Below are positions 18,597 to 27,833 of a stretch of 64,000 nucleotides of DNA, in pieces (position 1 is the stretch's first letter; each line of letters starts with the position of its first letter). The stretch spans positions 1 to 64,000 of the forward strand of contig CALLBD010000049.1 of the NCBI GenBank assembly GCA_938001915.1, written 5' to 3'. Position numbers and translations under genes: made by a program. Below the pieces are notes generated by a model, which ran no database searches, was not told the origin of the DNA, and worked only from the letters and a program-made list of their open reading frames with translations. The stretch is from an uncultured Caulobacterales bacterium. GTDB taxonomy: Bacteria > Pseudomonadota > Alphaproteobacteria > Caulobacterales > Maricaulaceae.

Positions 18597-19668
18597 AATT
18601 GCGAGCTACATTTCTAAATCATTTCTGATGACCTGGATTGTATTAGTATTCGGGTTTCTAACGCTTATCGGTCTCCTAGACAGCCTTGCGAATGGCAGTG
18701 ACATATTGAAAAGCGGCGGGGGGTTCTCAGACACGTTTCGATATATGTTCCTTAGGGCGCCGGTCATTTTTGACCGCATTTTTGTATTCACCTTGGTCGT
18801 GGCGACCCTTCTGACATTTGTGAAACTTATCCGTCAGCATGAACTCGTCGCGCTTCTTGGTTTTGGCATTTCTGCGACCAAGCAAGCCTTCCTGTTGGTT
18901 CCTGCCGTCATCGGCGCATCCATCATGTCCGTTTTATTTATCGACACAGCGATGGCCCCAGCTGTGCGGTCTCTCCAAGCTTGGGGGATTGGGGAGTATA
19001 AGGTCAAAAACATCACGCAAGAAAATCCGCTCTGGCTGGAGGATAGAGGCCGTATCATTCGCGCCACAGCCCGCATCGACTATGAGACATTAGGGAACAT
19101 GAAGTTTTTCTTCAGGGATGAGAAAGGCACCGTCGAGCGCATCTGGCACGTGGCGAGCGCAAAATATCAAAACCCAAATTGGGCGCTAACCGACATCGAA
19201 GAATTAGATGTCAAAGACGCCGATGGAGAGACCCGTTTTCTGAAACCCCTAGTAGGGCCTAAAATTTGGGAAACGCGTCATAACCCGACAACGATCGCTC
19301 GCCTCGCTGCTGAACCCCGTGATCTTTCACTCTCTGAAATGTATAATTTTTCCAAGCCGGGAAACAGTGGCTCTAAACCGAGCTTCGCTTATAAGTTTTG
19401 GTTTGCGCACAGGCTCACCCGCCCGCTTGCGGCGCTGATACTGTTAATCGCATGTACGGCTTTGATGCAGAGAACGGGACGTGAGGATACAGGCAGTAAG
19501 ACCTTGATTTTAGGTATAACGATGGCCTTTATCTTCCTCATATGCGACGGCGCTATGGCGACTTTTGCCGCCTCCGGTGGCCTTGCGGTTCTGCCAGCTA
19601 TTGCCTTTCCGCTGCTCATATTTGGGATAGGCGGGTCATTTATGCTTTTGCGTACGGAAACGCTTTAG
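18589..19668 (+). CDS. LptF/LptG family permease (partner)
   Basis: MFRIASYISKSFLMTWIVLVFGFLTLIGLLDSLANG...LVVATLLTFVKLIRQHELVALLGFGIS; overlaps the preceding gene. Confidence 0.9.
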   Translation: MFRIASYISKSFLMTWIVLVFGFLTLIGLLDSLANGSDILKSGGGFSDTFRYMFLRAPVIFDRIFVFTLVVATLLTFVKLIRQHELVALLGFGISATKQAFLLVPAVIGASIMSVLFIDTAMAPAVRSLQAWGIGEYKVKNITQENPLWLEDRGRIIRATARIDYETLGNMKFFFRDEKGTVERIWHVASAKYQNPNWALTDIEELDVKDADGETRFLKPLVGPKIWETRHNPTTIARLAAEPRDLSLSEMYNFSKPGNSGSKPSFAYKFWFAHRLTRPLAALILLIACTALMQRTGREDTGSKTLILGITMAFIFLICDGAMATFAASGGLAVLPAIAFPLLIFGIGGSFMLLRTETL

Positions 19669-19678
19669 GTCTGCGCAG

Positions 19679-20581
19679 GTGAGCCGTCTTTTCATTGTGA
19701 ACCCCCTCTCGGCGCGCGTTGCCAAAAAAGGCGCCGTATTAGAGACACTCGCAGATGAATTAGATATAGACTGCCTTCGCCTCGACTCATTTGACGGTCT
19801 ACCTGCCGCGGTAACTGAGGCGGCCAAGACGGGTGTCAGCCATGTCGTAATCGAGGGAGGCGACGGAACAGTTCAAGGCATCCTTACAGCCTTCTTGCAA
19901 CAGAGTGATAGATTCGACGCCCTGCCAAGCTTCACCATTGTGCCTGCTGGCATGACCAACCAAGTCGCAAAGAATATTGGTCTGAAGTCCACATCCGCTA
20001 AGGCCGTCAAATCCGCCCTCTCCCGCGACCTCACACCGCAAAATGTACCGCTTTTGAAAGTTACGGATGATAAGGGCGCGTCCTATGCAGGTTTCCTATT
20101 TTCAACGGGCGCCATCCCGCAAATCACCCGCTACACCACGGGACAGATTCACAAAAAAGGGATTGGCGGGTCTGCGGCGGTTTTCTTCGGTATTTTAAAG
20201 GGCCTTCGCGGGGATGATGAAACCCTGATGAAGCTCACTCCTGTCTCTATGACAGGGCTATATGAGGGGCCGCATTTGGGAACAGTGGTCACCACCCTCC
20301 CCAGTCTTATCATGGGACTAGACCCCTTCTGGGGCACTGAGGCCGCGCCTTTGCGCCTGACCTGGGTAACGGGCCAGTACCGCCGCCTAGCCCGCAATGT
20401 CATCAGCCTTTGGGTGGGCCGAAAGTCAAAAGACCGTAGCCAAGACGGGCTTTATTCCAAATGCGTTGAAACGCTCTCATATGATTACAGCGGAGATATC
20501 GTATTAGACGGCGAGTTTCTTTCAGTTCCGTCAGGGAAATTTACTGTCACAGTCACCCCGCCTGTGACATTCTTACGATGA
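19679..20581 (+). CDS. Diacylglycerol-kinase-fold lipid kinase (candidate ceramide kinase)
   Basis: FIVNPLSARVAKKG...VIEGGDGTVQGILTAFL...FTIVPAGMTNQVAKNIG: DAGK catalytic GGDGT motif; GTG start. Confidence 0.83.
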   Translation: MSRLFIVNPLSARVAKKGAVLETLADELDIDCLRLDSFDGLPAAVTEAAKTGVSHVVIEGGDGTVQGILTAFLQQSDRFDALPSFTIVPAGMTNQVAKNIGLKSTSAKAVKSALSRDLTPQNVPLLKVTDDKGASYAGFLFSTGAIPQITRYTTGQIHKKGIGGSAAVFFGILKGLRGDDETLMKLTPVSMTGLYEGPHLGTVVTTLPSLIMGLDPFWGTEAAPLRLTWVTGQYRRLARNVISLWVGRKSKDRSQDGLYSKCVETLSYDYSGDIVLDGEFLSVPSGKFTVTVTPPVTFLR

Positions 20582-20582
20582 C

Positions 20583-21497
20583 ATGACATCGGTACTCGAC
20601 ATCATCAAAGGGGAAACCCTTGACCCGCCCGCCCGCGTGACAGAGGTCATGACGCTTATTCGCGAGCGCCACGCAGGCCGGGTGCAAGCGATGGTCTATT
20701 ATGGCAGCTCACTACGGGAGCTCGATAATCCCGAAAAAATGCTCGATTTTTACGTTCTCGTGGACAGCTACCGCAAAACACATGGGACGGGGCTTCGCGC
20801 CCTTATCAACCGCCTCATGCCGCCTGCGGTGTATTATGTCGAACATACCGCTTCAGACGGGACTTTATCGACATGCAAATACAGCATCCTCAGCCTGTCT
20901 GAATTTGAGAAACGGTGCAGCGCCCGCGCATTTCTTAGTCAGGTGTGGGGCCGTTTCTCCCAGCCTTGCGCGGTTCTCTGGACCAAAACGGACGACGTAT
21001 TAAACCGAGTTTGGGCGGCGCGTGTCGTGGCCGTCGAAACTATGGCGGGAGCTACCGTACCCCTTTTGGACGGCAAAGCCACCGCCGCAGTATTTTGGGG
21101 TCGCGGGTTTTATGAAAGCTATCGCACCGAACTTCGTCCCGAGAGCTCGACAGGTCGAAGTGAAGAGATTGTGGCACGATTCGAAGAACGATATGTCGCC
21201 ATTACTCAAGGCCTATATGGAAAGGCGAATGAGGAAGGCTATTTCTCGCTCCCGACGCAGGGCAAATCCCGCGCGGTGCGCCGTTGGATGTTTCGCAGAA
21301 TTCTGGGTAAACCCGCCGCGGCGATACGCGTGCTGCTCGGGGCAGCAACCTTCGACGGCGGTATTGATTACGTCGCCCGAAAAGTGGAAAATCACTCAGG
21401 CGTCAAATTAGACCCCACACCTGCGCAGCGCAAACACCCCGTTTTGCACTCACCTGTTTTATTTTGGAAAATTTGGCGGAAAGGCGCATTTAAATAG
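20583..21497 (+). CDS. Tam41/Mmp37-like nucleotidyltransferase (putative)
   Basis: VQAMVYYGSSLRELDNPEKMLDFYVLVDSY: NTase GS...D motif in a Tam41-like setting; starts 2 nt after the kinase stop. Confidence 0.55.
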   Translation: MTSVLDIIKGETLDPPARVTEVMTLIRERHAGRVQAMVYYGSSLRELDNPEKMLDFYVLVDSYRKTHGTGLRALINRLMPPAVYYVEHTASDGTLSTCKYSILSLSEFEKRCSARAFLSQVWGRFSQPCAVLWTKTDDVLNRVWAARVVAVETMAGATVPLLDGKATAAVFWGRGFYESYRTELRPESSTGRSEEIVARFEERYVAITQGLYGKANEEGYFSLPTQGKSRAVRRWMFRRILGKPAAAIRVLLGAATFDGGIDYVARKVENHSGVKLDPTPAQRKHPVLHSPVLFWKIWRKGAFK

Positions 21498-21522
21498 CGC
21501 CATCATAACCAGTTTTATGTTT

Positions 21523-22755
21523 TTATTCAGCTGCTTGCAGCTTACTCATCATGTTAGACATGATCTCGCCTTGGCTGGCTTTCATCTTCGCGAAGGCATC
21601 AATAATCACTTGCACATCGGCTTCTGTATGGGCGGCAGACAAAGAAATTCTCAGTAAGCTAGAGCTTTGCGGCGTACCTGGCGGCACGGCAAGGTTGACG
21701 TAAACCCCATTATCCATGAGCCAGTTCCACTCCATCGCGGCCAATCCCTCATTTGGACGGCGCACGGCAATGATAGGGCTCGGCTCGGCGCAGAGGTCAA
21801 ACTCAAGCGCTTTCAGACCCGCGTGAAGCTGCTCTCCCCGGTCTTTCAGATTATCGCGCAAGTGACCGCCCGCTTTAATCTTATCAACCGCAACACGCGC
21901 CGCGCAAATATTCGCAGGCGTTGCAGAGGCCGTGAACATATAAGGCCGCATAACCTTTCGGGTGATTTCAAACTCGGGATGTTTAGACGCACAGAACCCG
22001 CCGACAGAGGCGAGAGATTTTGAGAATGTCCCCGAGATAAAGTCGATTTTGTCTAGCACGCCTTGCGCTTCGGCAAGACCGCATCCGGTTGGGCCAAATG
22101 TGCCGTAACTATGGGCTTCATCAACAAAGAGGTAGCCGCCATGACGATGGGTAACGTCAACAAATTCATCAATTGGCGCCACATCACCAAACATGGAATA
22201 AAGGCCTTCAATCACGACAAGCGCATTACCGCCTTCAATCTCGCCGCGGCGACGTAACCGTTTATCCAAATCTTCGGGATTATTGTGGCGGAACCGAATA
22301 GTAGAGGCATTGGTCAAGCGCGATCCGTCAATAATACAGGCATGGGCATCCGCATCCATAAAGATGACATCCTTATCCCCGGCCAAACCTGAAATAGCAG
22401 CCAGATTGGTTTGATAGCCCGTCGTGAATACAACGCAGGACGGCATCCCAAAATGTTCGGCGAGCGCTTTCTCTAAATCGACATGCTCGGAATAGGTGCC
22501 ATTGGCAATGCGAGAGCCTGTTGTGCCCGTTCCGTGATCATCCACCGCTGTTTTTGCCGCAGTTCGGCAGTCCTCATCAAAGGTCAAACCAAGATAATTA
22601 TTGGTTCCTGCTAGCAGGATGTCTCTATTGCCAATACGGCCACGCGTCGCGCTAATGATGTCATCAAATTCAACGCCTAGCGCATCTGACCCCATTTTCA
22701 TCATCATATCGACCCGCGTTTGGAGCGGCGCGTATTTATCGAATAATTTTGTCAT
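21523..22755 (-). CDS. spt: Serine palmitoyltransferase (alpha-oxoamine synthase family)
   Basis: NNYLGLTFD, GTGTTGSRIANGTYSEHVDLE, FVDEAHSYGTFGPTGCGLAE, SGTFSKSLASVGGFCA (PLP Lys). Confidence 0.9.
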   Translation of the reverse strand: MTKLFDKYAPLQTRVDMMMKMGSDALGVEFDDIISATRGRIGNRDILLAGTNNYLGLTFDEDCRTAAKTAVDDHGTGTTGSRIANGTYSEHVDLEKALAEHFGMPSCVVFTTGYQTNLAAISGLAGDKDVIFMDADAHACIIDGSRLTNASTIRFRHNNPEDLDKRLRRRGEIEGGNALVVIEGLYSMFGDVAPIDEFVDVTHRHGGYLFVDEAHSYGTFGPTGCGLAEAQGVLDKIDFISGTFSKSLASVGGFCASKHPEFEITRKVMRPYMFTASATPANICAARVAVDKIKAGGHLRDNLKDRGEQLHAGLKALEFDLCAEPSPIIAVRRPNEGLAAMEWNWLMDNGVYVNLAVPPGTPQSSSLLRISLSAAHTEADVQVIIDAFAKMKASQGEIMSNMMSKLQAAE

Positions 22756-22776
22756 GACGTCTCTTACTAAAGCCCC

Positions 22777-23025
22777 TTAGGCCGTCAAACCCTTAACAGC
22801 CGTAACGAGCTCGCCGACTGTTTTGATATCGGATACCATCTCCATAGGAATGGAGACATCATAATGGTCCTCTATCTCCATGATCACATCAAAAACAGCA
22901 ACGGAATCGACCTCTAGGTCCGACATAATACCTGAAGAAGGCTCAATGGGATGATTCTTTGGATTGTACGGCTTTAGCAGCTCACAGATTTTATCATAAA
23001 TTTCAGAATCTGTCGGTGCAGTCAT
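22777..23025 (-). CDS. Acyl carrier protein (sphingolipid-associated)
   Basis: SGIMSDLEVDSVAVFDVIMEIEDHYDVSIPMEM: DS phosphopantetheine site. Confidence 0.92.
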   Translation of the reverse strand: MTAPTDSEIYDKICELLKPYNPKNHPIEPSSGIMSDLEVDSVAVFDVIMEIEDHYDVSIPMEMVSDIKTVGELVTAVKGLTA

Positions 23026-23094
23026 GGATTCGTCCCATCAAAAATATAGGCCGCGATACCAAAGCTAGGTTGGAAGGTCCAGCCGCCTATACAA

Positions 23095-24912
23095 TCAGCT
23101 TGCGTCGCCCGACTTCGGAACAACCGTAAGTTTCTCAGGCGATTGCAGGTCAATAATCGCACCCTCGAGGAACTTCGCCTTGACGCGGGCACGGGACAAT
23201 TTACCTGAACTTGTGATAATCATGGTCGATTTAGGCACGAGCATCAGGCGGACGGGGACACCTACTTCTAGTCTAATGGCGGCTGTGACTGCGGTATAAA
23301 TTTCATCCAGCAGTTTTTCGTCGCGGGTCCGGCACTCCAATAGAAGCATAATATCTTTTTCATCGCCCGCTCCGCCAATGGCAAAAGCACAGGCCCTCCC
23401 GCAGCGATGCGGCGCAGCCGCTTGTGCGGCCCATTCAATGTCTTGCGGCCAAATATTTCGGCCATGCCAGAGGATTAGGTCCTTATACCGCCCCGTAACA
23501 ACAAGCTGATCGTCAAGCCAATACCCTGCATCACCGGTATCGAGCCACCCGTCTTTCGAGAAAGCGGCTTCGGTTGCTTGTGAATTTCGGAAATATCCGG
23601 GAGAGACAGACGGCCCGCGCAAGCATACACGCCCTACCTTCTTCTCACCTAAAACATTGTCGTCGAAATCACGGATTTCAATTTTATGACCTGGCAAGAC
23701 TTTCCCGCAAGCCACAAAGGTACGGCGATCTTCTTCGCGGGTTAAGTCAGAGGCTTCTACGGCTTCGGATGTTCGGGTGTAGCGGGCCATATCAATTGTA
23801 TGTTTCAGCAGCCCTTGTCCCATAGGCGTAAAGGTCGCGGCGAGTGTGGTCTCTGCGAGACCATATGATGGCGTAAAAGCCCCGTTTCCAAATCCCATTG
23901 GGCCGAATAGCTCTTCGAAACTAGAGAGCGGTTCTGGACGGACCATATCTCCGCCAATTCCCGCCGCGCGCCAGCTTGAGAGATCAAGCTCGCGGTCATC
24001 CCGCCAGCGTCTCACGCAGAGCTCATAGCCAAATGTGGGTGAGTAAGAGAGCGTCCCCTTATTATCGGAGATCACTTGCAGCCAGCTAATGGGGCGGCGC
24101 GTGAAATCCTGAGGATCCATAAAGTCAACGGTCATTTGAGAGACAACAGGCGCGATTAAGAACCCAATCAACCCCATGTCATGATAAAGGGGCAACCAGC
24201 TCGTGGCACGGTCTGTGTCTTTGACCTCCAAGCCATATTTCGTGATGCCATGACAATTCGCGCATACGGAAGATTGCGTCCCAATAATCCCCTTTGGCGA
24301 TGAAGACGATCCTGAAGAATATTGGATATAGCACAAATCATCTTTGCCAAATGGACGCAGCTTCTTACCTGCGGGCAAGGTCTCAACGCTTTCAAATGTC
24401 ATGACAGGAATGGCTTGATCATTCAGAGCCGAGCGCATGATAGGTTCCATGGAATCTGGGCAGAACAGCGCGTGAAAATCTCCTGTATCAGCCATGCGTT
24501 GCAGCTGACGCTCATATGAGGAGCGCCCGCCCAACGTGACAGGTAGGGGAACAGGCGCCGCGACGAGGCCCGCATATTGGCAGGCAAAAAACATAATTGC
24601 GAATTCGGGTGTAGAAACGGCCGCAATTCCAATTCGGGCATTCTTCTCGGCGAAGGGCACCAACCGCATTGCCATGGCCTTGGCTTTGGATTGCAGCTCG
24701 GAATAGGACAAAGTTGATTTCAACCGCGCCCTGCCGTCAAAATAATTCAACCCGGTAGCGGCCGTTGCCGCGTAGTCTAGCGCATCCCCTAGGGTATCAA
24801 AGTCCCCTAAACGCAAAGGCACACCGCTTAATGTTGGTAGAGCGCTAATGGCTGTTTCGACGTCCACTTTTGGCATTATTTTCTCATTTATTCCGCCGCT
24901 AACACGACTCAT
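23095..24912 (-). CDS. Fatty acyl-AMP ligase / acyl-CoA(ACP) synthetase
   Basis: YIQYSSGSSSSPKGIIGTQ (AMP-binding), SWLPLYHDMGLIG, LDTGDAGYWLDDQLVVTGRYKDLILWHGRNIWPQDIEW (FAAL type). Confidence 0.9.
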   Translation of the reverse strand: MSRVSGGINEKIMPKVDVETAISALPTLSGVPLRLGDFDTLGDALDYAATAATGLNYFDGRARLKSTLSYSELQSKAKAMAMRLVPFAEKNARIGIAAVSTPEFAIMFFACQYAGLVAAPVPLPVTLGGRSSYERQLQRMADTGDFHALFCPDSMEPIMRSALNDQAIPVMTFESVETLPAGKKLRPFGKDDLCYIQYSSGSSSSPKGIIGTQSSVCANCHGITKYGLEVKDTDRATSWLPLYHDMGLIGFLIAPVVSQMTVDFMDPQDFTRRPISWLQVISDNKGTLSYSPTFGYELCVRRWRDDRELDLSSWRAAGIGGDMVRPEPLSSFEELFGPMGFGNGAFTPSYGLAETTLAATFTPMGQGLLKHTIDMARYTRTSEAVEASDLTREEDRRTFVACGKVLPGHKIEIRDFDDNVLGEKKVGRVCLRGPSVSPGYFRNSQATEAAFSKDGWLDTGDAGYWLDDQLVVTGRYKDLILWHGRNIWPQDIEWAAQAAAPHRCGRACAFAIGGAGDEKDIMLLLECRTRDEKLLDEIYTAVTAAIRLEVGVPVRLMLVPKSTMIITSSGKLSRARVKAKFLEGAIIDLQSPEKLTVVPKSGDAS

Positions 24913-25158
24913 TCAAAACTCAGATTAACACGCTATTATCTAAAGACGTTAACTTAACCCTATTGGTATTCCGAGCCCTGCTCTTCCCATTATCATATCG
25001 GCAAAAGGATGCCCGTCACGGGCTGTTACCATTTGTGACACTATTATTTCAGTTAAGAACGGGTAAGTCGAGCCTCGATATTAGACTAAAGTAAGCCTGA
25101 GGTTTGGGTAATATAGGCCCTCAAAGGACGGATTCAGCGGATTTCTCTTCGTGTTTTT

Positions 25159-26193
25159 TCACAAACCGAGCCGCTCACGGGCCAATTTGTCCGCGATAAC
25201 ATTGGTGGGCAGGCCTTTTTTCGCGGCTAGATTGAAAATATTTTCAATTGTAACCTCCAGCTCATCCAACTTACCCGCCACCCAGTTAGGATCATAGTGC
25301 CCGCTCACTTCCGCTGCCACATTGATGATTCCTCCGGCATTCACGACGTAATCGGGCGCATATAATATCCCACGCTGTCGGCACGACTCGCCCATTTCTA
25401 GCGTAGCCAGCTGATTATTTGCAGCCCCGACTATGATGCGCGCTTTTATCTGGGGTAAGGTTGCCTCTGAAACGGCCCCACCCAAGGCGCAGGGCGCAAA
25501 AACATCGGCTTGAACGGCGTAAATCTCATCGGGCGCCACGACGGTCGCGCCGAGTTCAGAGGTGGCGCGCTCTAAAACCGCTTTGTTGATATCGGTGACA
25601 ATAAGCGTAACTCCTGCGCCGAACAAATGCTCGCACAGGCCATATCCAACATGACCCAAACCCTGAACGGCCACCGTTAAACCCTCCAACGTGTCCTGCC
25701 CCATCGCGTGACGCACCGCCACTTTTATGCTACGAAACACACCTTCTGCCGTGACCGGAGACGGATCTCCAGAGGCCGCCGGCCCTTCATCAAGGCCTGC
25801 GACGAAATCGGTTTGCGTCTTAATCACCCGCATATCATCGGGAGACACACCTACATCCTCAGCCGTGATATAGCTCCCTCCAATGGTCTCAACGGCGCGG
25901 CCATAGGCTTCAAATAACGCCTTCCGATCAAAATTGGTTTCTGGACGAATGATAACGCCCTTGCCGCCCCCAAGGGCCAGACCCGCCATTGCATTCTTAT
26001 AGCTCATCGCTTTGGAGAGGCGCAGCGCATCTGTGACAGCGTCTTTCGGGTCGGCGTAGGACCATAGACGCGTTCCGCCCGCACTGGGTCCGCGGGCCGT
26101 GTTGTGAACAGCAATCACCGCCTGCAGGCCCGTTGCGGCGTCGCTAAAAATATGAACGCCTTGGTGCCCATCAAAATCTGGATGATCAAACAT
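25159..26193 (-). CDS. Leu/Glu/Phe/Val dehydrogenase family (leucine dehydrogenase-like)
   Basis: GPSAGGTRLWSY, LSKAMSYKNAMAGLALGGGKGVI, VAVQGLGHVGYGLCEHL, YAPDYVVNAGGIINV. Confidence 0.92.
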   Translation of the reverse strand: MFDHPDFDGHQGVHIFSDAATGLQAVIAVHNTARGPSAGGTRLWSYADPKDAVTDALRLSKAMSYKNAMAGLALGGGKGVIIRPETNFDRKALFEAYGRAVETIGGSYITAEDVGVSPDDMRVIKTQTDFVAGLDEGPAASGDPSPVTAEGVFRSIKVAVRHAMGQDTLEGLTVAVQGLGHVGYGLCEHLFGAGVTLIVTDINKAVLERATSELGATVVAPDEIYAVQADVFAPCALGGAVSEATLPQIKARIIVGAANNQLATLEMGESCRQRGILYAPDYVVNAGGIINVAAEVSGHYDPNWVAGKLDELEVTIENIFNLAAKKGLPTNVIADKLARERLGL

Positions 26194-26194
26194 A

Positions 26195-27205
26195 TTAAGC
26201 TGTCAAACTTTTCAGACCCGCAGCGGCCGCCTTTAACACGGCCAAAGCCATCGCGCCGCCCGTGCCGTCTCCAATGTTAAGTTCGAGATCAACAACAGGC
26301 GACAGACCTAAGCGAGACAATAGCGCATCATGCGCTGGTTCCGCAGACATGTGAGACGCAACGCAGTGATCCAGCGTCGACGGGTCAATGGCGTGCAATA
26401 TCGCCGCCGCCGTGCAGCTGACATAGCCATCTAGTAAAATTGGAATCCGTTGATGACGAGCCGCAAGAATCGCGCCGACAAGGCCCGCTATGTCTCGCCC
26501 GCCAAATATTCGCAGGATTTCTAACGGGTCAGAGGTTCTCCCCCGATTTCGGTTGATACCCGCTTCGACGGCTTCAATGCGGGCTGTCGCATTTTCGCCG
26601 CCCGCCCAATAATTCGCCGCTCCGCCAAATAGCGCGATATTCATCGCCGCTGCAGCCGTGGCAGCGCCCAATCCCGCCGCGCCCAAAATTATGACATCTG
26701 CACCTTCTGCGACCACTTCCATACCAAAGGCTATCGCAGCCGCGCACTCTCGTTCGGACAGGCTGTCTTCTTTGGTGAAATCCGCACTCGGAAACTCCAC
26801 GCCAAATTCATAGACTTTGAAGGCCGCGCCCAATTCGCCGGCAATGCCTCGCACGGCTGCAGCCCCCTCGGTCAAACTTGCGACGCGATGCTTCGAAGCC
26901 GACACAATATCTCCATCTCCAATTTGCGCGGCAACCCCGTGGGTTCCGCCGAAAACGGCAATTAAAGGCCGCGCTAAGCTCGGCAATGGCGCCCCCTGAC
27001 AGCTTGATATCAACGTCAAAGGACTTTCCAACCGTCCAATGGGACGAAGGCCATTGCCCAATATCTCGGCCTGCGCGGTCACATCTGTCAGGACTGCCGC
27101 ATCTAGAACAGGCATCGACCCAATCAAGGCCCTTATGTCCTCAAAGGGTTCGAGGTTTTTTTTAGACTCAGTCATGCAGTCGGCCTTAATTGGGGGGCGA
27201 ATCAA
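26195..27205 (-). CDS. cobT: Nicotinate-nucleotide--dimethylbenzimidazole phosphoribosyltransferase
   Basis: VFGGTHGVAAQIGD, ILGAAGLGAATAAAAMNIALFGG, ILLDGYVSCTAAAILHAIDPSTLDHCVASHMSAEPAHDALL. Confidence 0.9.
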   Translation of the reverse strand: MIRPPIKADCMTESKKNLEPFEDIRALIGSMPVLDAAVLTDVTAQAEILGNGLRPIGRLESPLTLISSCQGAPLPSLARPLIAVFGGTHGVAAQIGDGDIVSASKHRVASLTEGAAAVRGIAGELGAAFKVYEFGVEFPSADFTKEDSLSERECAAAIAFGMEVVAEGADVIILGAAGLGAATAAAAMNIALFGGAANYWAGGENATARIEAVEAGINRNRGRTSDPLEILRIFGGRDIAGLVGAILAARHQRIPILLDGYVSCTAAAILHAIDPSTLDHCVASHMSAEPAHDALLSRLGLSPVVDLELNIGDGTGGAMALAVLKAAAAGLKSLTA

Positions 27206-27287
27206 AAAATTAACTTTGATTACATTTTTATAGGTAAAGCATTCACACCTTAAATTCTTTTCAATTTATCCAATATAATGGAATTTC

Positions 27288-27833
27288 ATGCTGGCTAAAC
27301 TTCTTACAAACGTTGTTCTTATTGCGGGCACTGCTGTTGGCGGTGTTTTATATTTGGATTACCGCAATTCAAAATCAGAGGCCGCGCAAGGGGAGTCCCA
27401 ATCCGTAGCGGTGCAGTCTCGTCAAGCCGAGTCTAAAACGAAAACGAGGCCTCGGACATCGGCGTCAGTTGTTTCGATCCCTAAAAATGGCCGCACAGGA
27501 CAATATCATTACAAAGGGCGCGTGAACTCTGGCTATGTTGACTTCCTTGTAGATACGGGAGCCTCCTCTGTTGCGCTAACCTTGAAAGATGCGCGGCGCG
27601 CGGGCGTGAGAGAAGCCGACTTGAATTATAACGTACCCATCAGCACCGCGGGCGGAAGAAATTATGCCGCTCGTGTTTCCCTAGACCAAGTCGCCCTCGG
27701 CGGTATTATACTCAGAGACGTTGACGCCTTTGTGGTCAAAGAAGGTTTAGAAGTCTCCCTCTTAGGCATGACCTGGCTAGGGCAGCTACAAGAAGTCAGA
27801 GCCACGCCAAACGCGCTATTACTGAGATATTAA
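27288..27833 (+). CDS. Retropepsin-like clan AA aspartic protease (TIGR02281-like)
   Basis: VDFLVDTGASSVALTLKDARRAG (DTGA active site), LLGMTWLGQL; N-terminal TM. Confidence 0.88.
   Translation: MLAKLLTNVVLIAGTAVGGVLYLDYRNSKSEAAQGESQSVAVQSRQAESKTKTRPRTSASVVSIPKNGRTGQYHYKGRVNSGYVDFLVDTGASSVALTLKDARRAGVREADLNYNVPISTAGGRNYAARVSLDQVALGGIILRDVDAFVVKEGLEVSLLGMTWLGQLQEVRATPNALLLRY

Noticed and set aside
24935-24965. GTTAACTTAACC upstream of the acyl synthetase as a CtrA box
   Set aside because: Half-sites are not spaced by 7 nt, so the match is not convincing
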